The translations under genes were made by a program, and so were the position numbers. The notes under the pieces are model-generated. The model made no database searches. It was not told the DNA's origin and saw nothing but the letters and a program-made list of their open reading frames with translations. Shown piece by piece: positions 1-7,474 of a stretch of DNA of 50,351 nt. Position 1 is the stretch's first letter. Each line of letters opens with the position of its first letter. Source of the DNA: Corynebacterium lipophiloflavum DSM 44291. Its GTDB lineage: Bacteria > Actinomycetota > Actinomycetes > Mycobacteriales > Mycobacteriaceae. The stretch lies in the NCBI RefSeq assembly GCF_000159635.1, contig NZ_GG667193.1, positions 87,308 through 137,658 of the forward strand, written 5' to 3'.

Positions 1-473
1 GACAGGCTCGCAGCCGCCAGCGCCCCGGTCGGTGTCAGCGAGGCCACCCACATTGCTGTCACTGATCCAGTGACCGCGATGAACGGCATGAGCCAGGCCG
101 CCACCGCCAGCGACCACTGGCCCTGTAGAAGCCTCTCGATGACAAAGGGGTTCCACACCGCCACCGTCATCGCGGCGGCGCGGGCGAAGGGCGACGTGCC
201 GAGCCGGTATCCCGCCCATGCCGCCGCGCACGCCGCCCCGACAACGATCAGGCGCACCGCAAGGACGGGAAAGACCAACTGCGACAGCACCGCGTCTTGG
301 GGCACGTTGCGCGCCGGTAGGTCCCCGAACCCCAAGGACGCGTGGGTGAGCGCCATCTCGGGCAGCACCACCATGTCGCGCAGCGCGAACGCCTCGCCGG
401 GCACCATGAAAGGCCAGGTCACCGCTACAACGAGGACAGCGGCCCACGCGCCCAGCCAGCTACCGGCGCGCAA
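1..473 (-). CDS. Polytopic membrane protein, 5' part only (cut by window start)
   Basis: An open minus-strand frame runs off the window start without a stop. I read 157 codons from a TTG at 473. The product is hydrophobic, with a first membrane segment right after the start, an extracytoplasmic loop, and a later stretch reading WNPFVIERLLQGQWSLA, a pattern I associate with large corynebacterial integral-membrane envelope proteins next to DUF3068 genes. In the frame before the inserted cassette (see 502-2428) a TAG lies just upstream (2505-2507 in the other repeat copy), so TTG 473 is the only plausible ancestral start, overlapping the DUF3068 stop. The present sequence also offers GTG at 542 and GTG at 560. 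The one at 560 overlaps the toxin stop as GTGA, so translation may now be coupled to the toxin gene. The family is not recognised with certainty; a role in lipoglycan or mycolate assembly is inferred from the neighbours. Confidence 0.75.
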   Translation of the reverse strand, partial: MRAGSWLGAWAAVLVVAVTWPFMVPGEAFALRDMVVLPEMALTHASLGFGDLPARNVPQDAVLSQLVFPVLAVRLIVVGAACAAAWAGYRLGTSPFARAAAMTVAVWNPFVIERLLQGQWSLAVAAWLMPFIAVTGSVTAMWVASLTPTGALAAASL

Positions 474-501
474 CGGCCACCGCCGCCCACGCGAGCGCGA
501 C
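426..501. repeat. 76-bp direct repeat, left copy
   Basis: These 76 bases are identical, base for base, to 2429-2504. The repeat covers the 3' end of the DUF3068 gene (including its stop) and the first codons of the downstream membrane-protein gene. This copy supplies the 5' end of the membrane-protein gene. The two copies bracket the nucleotidyltransferase/HTH cassette. Confidence 0.97.
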
Positions 502-556
502 CGCGCTACGTTGCGGGTGAGAGTTCTTAGAACTGTCCGCACACCGAGTGTATAGC

Positions 557-1345
557 TCACTCACAGTCCAACCCCTGCCTTAACCCATCTTGTAGTGCAT
601 CGACCTTCTCAATTCGGCTCTGCAGCGGGGCGCTTGGGCCGCGGCCTTCGAAGAGCTTGTCCGCGAGGTGCGGCCCCTGGTGCTGTGCAAAACGCTGCAG
701 AAGCTCCGCGGTTCTCTCTTGCCCCAAAGTCTTCGCGATCTCACTGCCCAATACCCATGCCGTCATAACGGCGACAACCCCGAAGTTTTCGTCATCATCG
801 GGAAACAGATCCCACAGGTCTTGCCTGGATTCGTACCAAGTTAGCACCAGTGCGAGATCGGATGCGTCCTTGTAAACACCTCCGGGCGCACGGTCGAACC
901 AGGCGTGGAGTTTAAGCGCCGCGAAACCGGGATAGGACGGTACCCGGATACACAGTCCATCACCGAAGTCCCTGTGCTCAGCGGAATCAAAAACCTCCTT
1001 GAAGCAGCTGACGTTGAAGCGTATGCCATCGACTGGTGAAACTTCACCAGGAGGATTCTCCACAGCACCGAAGGGAACGACATCTGAACGCATGCCGTCG
1101 ACGCAAATCTCCTGCCAGGGTCGGTCCTTGGTGGAGAAATGCTCCTTCAACCTGGCGAAGGATTCTAAGCCTTGCGCCGCCATGGCCAGATCGACATCGC
1201 GCGTCATCCGCAGCGGGGTCTCGCAGGAAAAATCCGCGTGGAGGATATCGCGGCATTTCGCCCCGATCAGCATGAAATTGTCCACATCGACCACACCGGA
1301 GATTCCCTTCAGCACCCGGCGGACATCATCAGCGTCAGATGTCAT
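557..1345 (-). CDS. AbiEii-like nucleotidyltransferase (probable toxin)
   Basis: A 262-residue protein with a nucleotidyltransferase fold. An IGAKCRD segment (about residues 27-33) is followed by TRDVDLA (48-54) with the two metal-binding aspartates D50 and D52. Later blocks SDVVPFG (about 85-91), the LKLHAW segment (about 150-155) and KDASDL match predicted nucleotidyltransferases of the COG4849 / AbiEii-AbiGii toxin type. In characterised AbiE systems the toxin is a nucleotidyltransferase and the partner is a winged-helix antitoxin; MenT relatives modify tRNA ends. The start overlaps the end of the upstream antitoxin-like gene by 11 bases, giving the usual antitoxin-then-toxin order. The stop overlaps a possible GTG start of the next gene. 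The substrate is unknown, and the TA function is inferred from family and pairing. Confidence 0.8.
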   Translation of the reverse strand: MTSDADDVRRVLKGISGVVDVDNFMLIGAKCRDILHADFSCETPLRMTRDVDLAMAAQGLESFARLKEHFSTKDRPWQEICVDGMRSDVVPFGAVENPPGEVSPVDGIRFNVSCFKEVFDSAEHRDFGDGLCIRVPSYPGFAALKLHAWFDRAPGGVYKDASDLALVLTWYESRQDLWDLFPDDDENFGVVAVMTAWVLGSEIAKTLGQERTAELLQRFAQHQGPHLADKLFEGRGPSAPLQSRIEKVDALQDGLRQGLDCE

Positions 1346-2351
1346 CTGACCCTCCGAGGTCCCCGGCGATCCTCGTCTCCAGCTCTCCAGCGATTTCCGA
1401 TACCCGCGGGTCGCCGACTGACCGAAGATCTGCCAGTACCACGATCGCAGGGGCGACAGGCCACGACCAAGTGGACTGCGTCAACGCGGAGGTGTTACGA
1501 GTCCGTGGGCTCCAGAAAGAACTCCTGATCACCACATTTCCTTGTGGATCAGCGCGCAGCCGGGCGCTTTTAACAATGCGGGCCATTTCAGCGGGGTTCT
1601 CGACGTAGAAGTGCGCGCTCTGCCCTCCCAGGATTTCAGTTGAGACGGCTGGTTCTCCACTTATCCACCCAAGCGGCGGACCTTGTTTGAACAGCTCGGT
1701 ATCTCCCGACCCTCGAAACAACTCCCGGCGTGCACCGAGGCCGCCGGCGTAGGAGTGTACCCAGGCGTCAATGAGGCCCCTCACGTTGGCGAAACGGTAG
1801 AAAGCTGGTTCGCCTTCGAGGTAGCCCGAATCCACCAATAGGGAAAGAGTCTTATGGGCTGTTGCGACGGACGTGCACGCTGCCGAGGCGAGCTCCCGGA
1901 TGGGGGCTCGAAGCAGTTCTGGTGTGGTAATCAGGGCCGCGCTGACTTGCGCTCGTTGGGGCGTGAAGAGGGAGGCCGTTCCCCGGCGCCGCCGCGATGA
2001 GCTCACCTGGCTGTTGCCGGCGGTCGTTCTTCCCCTGACATCGATATAGAGGTTTGGCCGGTTGATGTAGCAATTTCCGCGGCCATCGGCGAAAGCCTGG
2101 TCGAGTTCGCGAAATCGCTCCGCAACCCGGGGCGTAATTGCAGGTGCGAGGAGAATTTCGTGGGAGGCTACCCTGGTTTGGGAAGAGGGTTGCTGGTCGG
2201 GGTTTTCTTCATACCGGATGTGGAAAGTTGCGCCTTCTCCGCTGATTTCCAGCAGCGGCTTGCCCTCGGAGAGGATTATCCGGAGTGGCACGGAAGCGCT
2301 GGCGAAGTTGTCATTCCATTTCTCCCAGTTCACGTGGTCCATGGTGCTCAT
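1335..2351 (-). CDS. AbiEi-like winged-helix protein (probable antitoxin/regulator)
   Basis: A 338-residue protein translated immediately before the nucleotidyltransferase and overlapping it by 11 bases. Residues about 140-180 form a winged helix-turn-helix: LRAPIRELASAACTSVATAH is the recognition region and SGYLEG the wing. The C-terminal half, with GWISGEPAVSTEILGG and WPVAPAIVVLADLRS, resembles the conserved C-terminal part of the COG4861-type partners of COG4849 nucleotidyltransferases. The first 130 residues are variable. ATG 2351 and ATG 2342 are both possible starts; neither has a strong ribosome binding site. Autoregulation is likely, because a palindrome lies 23 bases upstream. Antitoxin assignment is by pairing and domain pattern, not by experiment. 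Confidence 0.72.
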   Translation of the reverse strand: MSTMDHVNWEKWNDNFASASVPLRIILSEGKPLLEISGEGATFHIRYEENPDQQPSSQTRVASHEILLAPAITPRVAERFRELDQAFADGRGNCYINRPNLYIDVRGRTTAGNSQVSSSRRRRGTASLFTPQRAQVSAALITTPELLRAPIRELASAACTSVATAHKTLSLLVDSGYLEGEPAFYRFANVRGLIDAWVHSYAGGLGARRELFRGSGDTELFKQGPPLGWISGEPAVSTEILGGQSAHFYVENPAEMARIVKSARLRADPQGNVVIRSSFWSPRTRNTSALTQSTWSWPVAPAIVVLADLRSVGDPRVSEIAGELETRIAGDLGGSDDI

Positions 2352-2373
2352 GGTAGCAGTCGTTTGCTATTGA

Positions 2374-2400
2374 CGAACGTTTAACAAAAGTGAACGTTCG
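2374..2400. promoter_or_regulatory. Palindromic operator candidate upstream of the TA-like operon
   Basis: CGAACGTT at 2374-2381 and its exact reverse complement AACGTTCG at 2393-2400 are separated by 11 bases. The same bases also give a direct repeat GAACGTT with a 17-base period. The element lies 23 bases before the ATG at 2351. This position and symmetry fit an autoregulatory operator for the winged-helix protein. Confidence 0.55.
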
Positions 2401-2428
2401 ACTTTTTGGAACGGCGGCACCGTGCGGG

Positions 2429-2504
2429 TACAACGAGGACAGCGGCCCACGCGCCCAGCCAGCTACCGGCGCGCAACGGCCACCGCCGCCCACGCGAGCG
2501 CGAC
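2429..2504. repeat. 76-bp direct repeat, right copy
   Basis: Identical to 426-501. This copy supplies the authentic C-terminal codons and stop (2465-2463) of the DUF3068 gene; past the stop the copied membrane-protein codons break off at 2429, where cassette sequence begins. Confidence 0.97.
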
Positions 2505-3173
2505 TACCGCAATAAAGCGCGTCACCCACGCAAGTACCTGCAGTCCCCGCAGCACATGCACCTCCGCCGCGGCCCGCTGCCACGCCACATCGCGGGATTG
2601 CTCCGACATGCGGTACAGCCCCGCAACGGGGCCCTCGCGTACCGTCCACGTCTCGTCCAGGACCTCACCCGTCCTGACCTGCAGGTCGATGATCCGCTGC
2701 GCCTCGTAGCCCGGCGCGGTGATGTTGGCGCGGTACTTGTACGTGTCCAGGCCGCCGACGCTGCCCGGGCCGAGGTAGTCGAGCCGCGCCGGGGTGTCGA
2801 ACGTCCCGGGCGCGAACGGGTCGGAATAGGGGTAGGAGATCCGCTCTGGGCGGTAGGGAAACACGTAGGTCAGCCCCGCCCGGCCATCGACGGGCAGGGC
2901 GGTGCTGGCGTGGACGGTGTAGGAGTCAGCCAACTCGTTCCCGCCGAGCACGGTCATGGCGTTGATGACAACCTGGCCGGACTCGGGGCCCTCGGACGTC
3001 GAGAACCTTTTCGTCAGCTCCGCCGGTCCATCGAAAGTGACCACGGAGGTCTCCCCGGGGTGGATCGTGCGCTGCTGCGCGATCACCACCGGCGAGATCA
3101 AGTTCAGGACGAAGCCGGCGACGAGCACCACGAGGCACTTCGCTAACGTCCGCCTGACTCCTACACTGTTCAT
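2463..3173 (-). CDS. DUF3068 (PorA-like fold) envelope protein
   Basis: A 236-residue protein with an N-terminal hydrophobic segment (about residues 10-32, signal anchor), an extracytoplasmic beta-rich domain and a C-terminal membrane helix (about 213-233, ending in VARR). The block PGTFDTPARLDYLG and the layout signal-anchor/domain/TM are those of the DUF3068 family, which includes mycobacterial PgfA/LmcA (MSMEG_0317), linked to mycolate trafficking and lipoarabinomannan. The last codons lie inside the 76-bp repeat; the reading frame is intact. The start ATG 3173 is head-to-head with the acyltransferase gene. It probably formed an operon with the membrane protein at 1-473 before the cassette arrived. 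Confidence 0.85.
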   Translation of the reverse strand: MNSVGVRRTLAKCLVVLVAGFVLNLISPVVIAQQRTIHPGETSVVTFDGPAELTKRFSTSEGPESGQVVINAMTVLGGNELADSYTVHASTALPVDGRAGLTYVFPYRPERISYPYSDPFAPGTFDTPARLDYLGPGSVGGLDTYKYRANITAPGYEAQRIIDLQVRTGEVLDETWTVREGPVAGLYRMSEQSRDVAWQRAAAEVHVLRGLQVLAWVTRFIAVVALAWAAVAVARR

Positions 3174-3206
3174 ATCGCTAACACTCTACTTCCCGAGCTC
3201 GAGGGC

Positions 3207-4226
3207 TTGCGCGCTGTCGCCGCCCTCGGCATCGTCGTCACGCACGTCGCCTTCCAGACCGCGACGTACCACCCGGTGCTGGAGCGCTTCGATTACTTCG
3301 TCGCGGTGTTTTACGCTTTGTCGGCGTTCCTGCTGACGCGCGGGGGACAGCGCCCGGGGTACTACCGCCGTCGCCTAGCGCGGCTCGCGCCTGCCTATCT
3401 CGTCTGCGTCGCAGTGGTTCTGGCGACGCTGCCGGAGCTGGCGCACATCTCGCCGCCGCAGGTTCTGGCGCAGGTCTTCATGGTGCAGATCTACCTTCCC
3501 GACGGCCTCGTCGCCGGGTTGACGCAGATCTGGTCGCTCTGCGTGGAAGTGGCCTTCTACCTGGTTTTGCCCCTGTACCTGCGCTTATCGACGCCCCACC
3601 GCACGCTCACCCTCGCCGTGACGATCCCCCTGTCACTGGCGTGGCCGTGGGCTATTGCGGGTGTTACGGCAGTGAACATGCAGATCTGGCCGCCGTCGTA
3701 CGTGCTGTGGTTCGCCGTCGGCCTCATCCTGGCGGAGCTGGAGCGGATCGGGGTGAGCTACCGCGGCCCCCGCCTGCCATTCGCACTTGTGGCGCTACCC
3801 GTTGCGTGGTTCGCGGGTGTCGTGGGGCCGGCGGGGTTGGAGCACCCCTCGCCGGCGGAGTTCAACGCGCGCGTGATCCTGGGCGCCCTGTTCGCGGCGC
3901 TGGTGGTTGCGCCGTTTGCCCTCTCGCCGCGCGAGGATGGCGTACTGGCTTCGAGCGCGATGCGACGTCTCGGGAGGTGGTCGTACTCGATCTTCCTGTG
4001 GCACGTCTGGGTGCTGTCGTTTGCCTTCCCGCTGCTCGGGGTGCCCGTCTTTGGCGGGCATTTCGCCGCGGTGCTGGTATTTACTGTGGCGTTTAGCGTG
4101 GCCGTGTCCTACGTCTCCTACGAGCTCGTGGAGGTGCCGGGTGCGCGCTGGGTCACCTCCCGGTTCCACCGAAACTCGGACACCCCTAACCTGGTCCGAG
4201 TTTCGGTGGAACCGGCGCACTCTTAG
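3207..4226 (+). CDS. Acyltransferase-3 family membrane protein (TmaT-like)
   Basis: An integral membrane acyltransferase of about 340 residues with roughly ten hydrophobic segments. The opening LPELEGLRAVAALGIVVTH and the later QIWSLCVEVAFYLVLPL are the two conserved blocks of acyltransferase family 3 (catalytic His in the first). Its place next to a DUF3068 gene and AftD suggests the corynebacterial trehalose-mycolate acetyltransferase TmaT, but O-acetylation of another envelope glycan is possible. The start is a problem. The conserved LPELEG begins at 3186, yet the first ATG/GTG/TTG in frame is the TTG at 3207. The frame is open back to a TAA at 3144. An ATC at 3174, directly against the ATG of the divergent gene, is the most natural alternative. 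The last 20 or so residues are encoded by a perfect hairpin (4160-4215). Confidence 0.85.
   Translation: MRAVAALGIVVTHVAFQTATYHPVLERFDYFVAVFYALSAFLLTRGGQRPGYYRRRLARLAPAYLVCVAVVLATLPELAHISPPQVLAQVFMVQIYLPDGLVAGLTQIWSLCVEVAFYLVLPLYLRLSTPHRTLTLAVTIPLSLAWPWAIAGVTAVNMQIWPPSYVLWFAVGLILAELERIGVSYRGPRLPFALVALPVAWFAGVVGPAGLEHPSPAEFNARVILGALFAALVVAPFALSPREDGVLASSAMRRLGRWSYSIFLWHVWVLSFAFPLLGVPVFGGHFAAVLVFTVAFSVAVSYVSYELVEVPGARWVTSRFHRNSDTPNLVRVSVEPAHS
4160..4215. repeat. 21-bp perfect inverted repeat, possible terminator or REP-like element
   Basis: Positions 4160-4180 and 4195-4215 are exact reverse complements, separated by a 14-base loop. The element overlaps the 3' end of the acyltransferase gene and lies between two convergent genes. 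No T-run follows, so a simple Rho-independent terminator is uncertain. The stem codes for the acyltransferase residues FHRNSD...VRVSVEP, an unlikely natural protein end, which suggests a repeat element that has added a tail. Confidence 0.8.
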
Positions 4227-4259
4227 GCGTCCGGGTTTAGGGGGAAGGGGAGGGCAGCG

Positions 4260-7175
4260 CTAGTCGTCGGGAAACGCCAGCGCCGCGACGGCCACGCACC
4301 CGGCGAAGAGCACCAGAACGGAAGAACCCGCGTAGTTCTCCCCCGGCCACGGGGCGCGCGCCAGCCACAGCCCCATGAAACCGGCGGCGCCGGCGCTTAA
4401 GCCCCACGCCGGGATGGCGGTGAAGCGCCGCACAGTCCACGCCAGCGCCACCGCAACCGCGCCGGGAACAAGGCCCACCGCCAGCGCCGTGAGCAGCGGG
4501 GATATCGGCGTCGACGCGGAAGACGGAGTGAAGCGCGAGATGGTGCGCCACCGCACCCACAGGCACAACGCCACGGTGAGTAGAGAGACCACGGCGCCGA
4601 GCAGCAGGCTCCACCGGTACGGAGCGTCGCCGGCAAAGCGCATCTCAAACGTTCCGCTCACACCCGGCGGCACGCGGAAGGCCTGCATGCCGGCGTCGAT
4701 ACGCACCGGCTCCAGCTCGACTCCGCCGACGCGTGCGCGCAGCCCCTCGTTGAAGCCGCGCGCGGTGAGGATGAGCTGCTCGCTTGTCGACGCCCCCACC
4801 ACGCCCCCGAAAGTCTCCGCGCGAGCCGTGGGCACCTCGCCGCGCGTGATGGTGATGGTCTCGGCGTCGGTGACTAGCTCGTGCGCCCCGGCGGGGAGGA
4901 ACACCTCGCCCTCGACCGCCTCGCCGTCGATGGTGGCGGGTGCGCTTAAACGCCACGTCGCGTCGGCGGCGGTGGTGAACCGGCGCTGCAACACGTCGGT
5001 GTGGGGGAGCAGGCGTTGGAAAAAGTAGGTGTCGGCCGTGCCGGGGACGTCGACAATGCGGCGCACCCCGGTGTCCAGCTCGGCGATCCCGACCGGTTCC
5101 GTCAGCTCGATGCGCACCGTGTCGCCGGGGACGCTGACCGTGCGCGGCTCGCCCGCTTCCAACGTCAGGTCCCGGGTCTCGGAGCCGGATACCACGCGCA
5201 CCACGGTGGAGTCGGTGGCGGTGATGGTGACGCGCCCGCCGGAGACCGTCGAGCTAATCCAGCCGAGATCACCCGGCGCGGGCCACCAGGCGGTGTCCTC
5301 CAGGCCGTCGAAGGCGGCGGTGAGCGAGCGCGAGGGATCCGCCCCACCGAAAGCAGTGGCGTCAGCGGCCGAGCTCGACGCCGAAGCGGTGCCGCCCGAC
5401 ATGTCCACCCCGACGCGCGTGCCGGCGGAGGGGTAGTCCGGCAGGCGGTTGCGCACGTCCGCACCCTCCTCGGGAGAGGCGAGGTGCGCCGAGACGGCCG
5501 AATCGAGGGTGCCGTAGTTGCGCACCGCGGCGGCCGGGGTGTCGGTGACAATCTGCGCCTCCGAATCCACCAGCTGGGCGGGGAAGTAGCCGTAGCGCTG
5601 CCACAACAGGGCCAGCACCTCGCCGCCGCCATCGACGCGCACGGGCGCAGCGGAGGTCACCATCATGCCGCGCTCGGGGGAGATGAGGTGGATCTCCACG
5701 TCGCCGAAGGCAACTTCAGGCTCGCCCGGCCACCGGCCACGCGCGCCGGAGTCGAGATCGCCGCGCACGACCACCGCGCCGACGCCGATGGAGCGCAGCG
5801 CGTCGGCGTCGAGGGCCTCCATCTGGCCGTCGAGGCCGCGGATCGCCTCCGGATCGACCAGGGGGATCGCGTCGCGCACGGCAAAGGGAACGTGTGCGAC
5901 GGCCTGGATCGGCTCGTCGCGTGTCCACCCCCACGTCTGCCGCGCGAAGGACGCCGGCGGGATGACCACGGTGCGGGTTGCGCCGACGTGCTGGTCAAGC
6001 CAGTGCCCCGCGGCAACCCAGTCCGGGGACACCTCCGACCACGTGCCGGTCGGCAACAGCCGCAGTGACCACGCCGGGGCCACGGCGGCGGCAACCACCA
6101 GAGACACCGCCACCACACCGGGGGCGCGCACCTTCGAAACAACCCAGCCCACGCCCAGCACCAGCGGCAGGCGCACCAGCGGATCAAACTTGTGTAGGTT
6201 GCGAAACGGGGCCAGGGGGCCGTCGTAAAGCGAAGTCAGAAAGTGCGCGGTGGCCAAGATGGCCACCCCAAGCGAGAACACAACCACGAGAAAGCCGCGC
6301 CAGGGCATGTCCGCGCGCGCCAGTCCGGCCAGCCCGAGCGCGGCGACGGCCATGGTCGCCAGGACGAAGACCGGCTCCGAAACCAGCAGGAACCCGGCGG
6401 TGCGCTCGGTATCCACAAACGGCGCCCAGCTCGTCGTGCCGCGCAACACCTCGGCCAGGTTGAGCCAGTAAGAGGTGACAAACGCCGACTCGATGAACTC
6501 GGTAAACGGCGGGGAGTAGCGCCCCAGCACCAGCAGCGGACCGAGCCACCAGGCGCTGACAAGGACGCAACCCGCGACGTAGAGCGCCGCGCGCGAGAAC
6601 TCGCGGCGCCACACAAGCAGCACGAACGCCGGCAGGCACGCCGCGATGGTGGCCGCGGCGTTGACCGCGCCCATCAGGGCCACCGCCACCAGCGCGGGCG
6701 CGACCTGCGGGCGCCGGTTGAGCAGCGGCAAAATGGTCCACGGCACCAACGCCACCGGCCACGCCTCGGAGGAAATCGCCGTCAGCGTCGTCACGATGCG
6801 CGGGCTCAGCGCGTAGAGCAGCGCGGGTATCACACCCGGCACACCCATGCGCCGCGCCACGGCGAGCGTGCCGGAGTACGCGATGCACAGCACAAGCACC
6901 CACCACAGTCGCTGCAGCACCCAATCAGGCAGTGGCAGCAGGAAGAACGGTCCCTGCGGAAAGAGGTAGCCGTAGGCCTGGTTCTGAATCTGGCCGAGCG
7001 TGAAGTGATCCGTCCACGCGCGCGTCGCCGAGGCGAGGAACGCGCCGGGGTTGTGGGTGAGGTTGAACTTGGTGTCCGCCGCGACTTGGCCCGGCGGCTG
7101 GGCGAAGGAGACGAGTGCCAGCGCCAACCAGCCGAGCAGGTGGGCGGCGGAGGGGTGATTCAGGCGGGCGCGCAC
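4260..7175 (-). CDS. aftD: AftD-like arabinofuranosyltransferase
   Basis: A 971-residue membrane glycosyltransferase of the GT-C type. After the first membrane helix (about residues 12-26) comes VAADTKFNL, with the acidic residue (D34) typical of the catalytic first extracytoplasmic loop. About ten hydrophobic segments follow to residue 380. Then comes a long periplasmic beta-rich region (about 400-850, carbohydrate-binding-like, with AFDGLEDTAWWPA resembling a discoidin-type module), and finally four membrane helices. This architecture is that of AftD (DUF3367), which adds arabinofuranose to arabinogalactan/lipoarabinomannan from decaprenyl-phosphoarabinose. Mycobacterial AftD is longer (about 1400), and the shorter form is usual in corynebacteria. 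The start is GTG 7175, eight bases after the stop of the DUF2613 gene, with which it likely forms an operon. Confidence 0.9.
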   Translation of the reverse strand: MRARLNHPSAAHLLGWLALALVSFAQPPGQVAADTKFNLTHNPGAFLASATRAWTDHFTLGQIQNQAYGYLFPQGPFFLLPLPDWVLQRLWWVLVLCIAYSGTLAVARRMGVPGVIPALLYALSPRIVTTLTAISSEAWPVALVPWTILPLLNRRPQVAPALVAVALMGAVNAAATIAACLPAFVLLVWRREFSRAALYVAGCVLVSAWWLGPLLVLGRYSPPFTEFIESAFVTSYWLNLAEVLRGTTSWAPFVDTERTAGFLLVSEPVFVLATMAVAALGLAGLARADMPWRGFLVVVFSLGVAILATAHFLTSLYDGPLAPFRNLHKFDPLVRLPLVLGVGWVVSKVRAPGVVAVSLVVAAAVAPAWSLRLLPTGTWSEVSPDWVAAGHWLDQHVGATRTVVIPPASFARQTWGWTRDEPIQAVAHVPFAVRDAIPLVDPEAIRGLDGQMEALDADALRSIGVGAVVVRGDLDSGARGRWPGEPEVAFGDVEIHLISPERGMMVTSAAPVRVDGGGEVLALLWQRYGYFPAQLVDSEAQIVTDTPAAAVRNYGTLDSAVSAHLASPEEGADVRNRLPDYPSAGTRVGVDMSGGTASASSSAADATAFGGADPSRSLTAAFDGLEDTAWWPAPGDLGWISSTVSGGRVTITATDSTVVRVVSGSETRDLTLEAGEPRTVSVPGDTVRIELTEPVGIAELDTGVRRIVDVPGTADTYFFQRLLPHTDVLQRRFTTAADATWRLSAPATIDGEAVEGEVFLPAGAHELVTDAETITITRGEVPTARAETFGGVVGASTSEQLILTARGFNEGLRARVGGVELEPVRIDAGMQAFRVPPGVSGTFEMRFAGDAPYRWSLLLGAVVSLLTVALCLWVRWRTISRFTPSSASTPISPLLTALAVGLVPGAVAVALAWTVRRFTAIPAWGLSAGAAGFMGLWLARAPWPGENYAGSSVLVLFAGCVAVAALAFPDD

Positions 7176-7183
7176 GCGGGCGC

Positions 7184-7402
7184 CTACTGGCGGGAGCCGT
7201 ACTCCGGGCCACCCAGCACGGCTTGGTCGGCGGTGACCGCGTTGCCCGCCGGGACCGTGGACTGCCCCGAGAACGCGGCGATGCCGATCACACCGATGGC
7301 GCCGAGCACGACACCCACCACGGCGCTGGCAAGCACACTGGTGGTGGCGCGGCGCGGAGCGGAGGCGGCCCCTGTGGCGTCAATGGCAACTGCGCTAGAC
7401 AT
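7184..7402 (-). CDS. DUF2613 small membrane protein
   Basis: A 72-residue protein with one membrane helix (about residues 24-45, VLASAVVGVVLGAIGVIGIAAFSG), a short cytoplasmic arm and a polar extracytoplasmic tail ending in EYGSRQ. This size and pattern fit the DUF2613 family, found next to aftD in corynebacteria. ATG 7402 is preferred over the TTG three codons upstream. It is probably co-transcribed with aftD. The function is unknown; a small partner of the arabinosyltransferase is one possibility. Confidence 0.75.
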   Translation of the reverse strand: MSSAVAIDATGAASAPRRATTSVLASAVVGVVLGAIGVIGIAAFSGQSTVPAGNAVTADQAVLGGPEYGSRQ

Positions 7403-7474
7403 GGTGACCAATCGTAGCAGCCTTGCCGTGGCAGGTAGAGTAAGTGCGCGTCACGGGAGGAAAGGAGGCCGCGG

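Larger units (their letters stand above)
502..2428. mobile_element. 1.9-kb TA-like cassette flanked by 76-bp direct repeats
   Basis: The segment between the two 76-bp repeats holds only the toxin-like and antitoxin-like genes and their promoter region. Removing the segment together with one repeat restores a normal overlap between the DUF3068 gene and the membrane-protein gene, so it reads as an insertion. It contains no transposase or integrase. Its codon use is less GC-rich than that of the flanking envelope genes. A circle carrying the 76-bp homology that integrated by single crossover, or an integrase acting in trans, would give this structure. The mechanism is inference; the repeats and the gene reconstitution are seen directly. 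Confidence 0.65.

Noticed and set aside
522..534. Short palindrome AGTTCT-T-AGAACT at the cassette edge
   Set aside because: Too short to call an integrase core or terminator by itself; may be chance.
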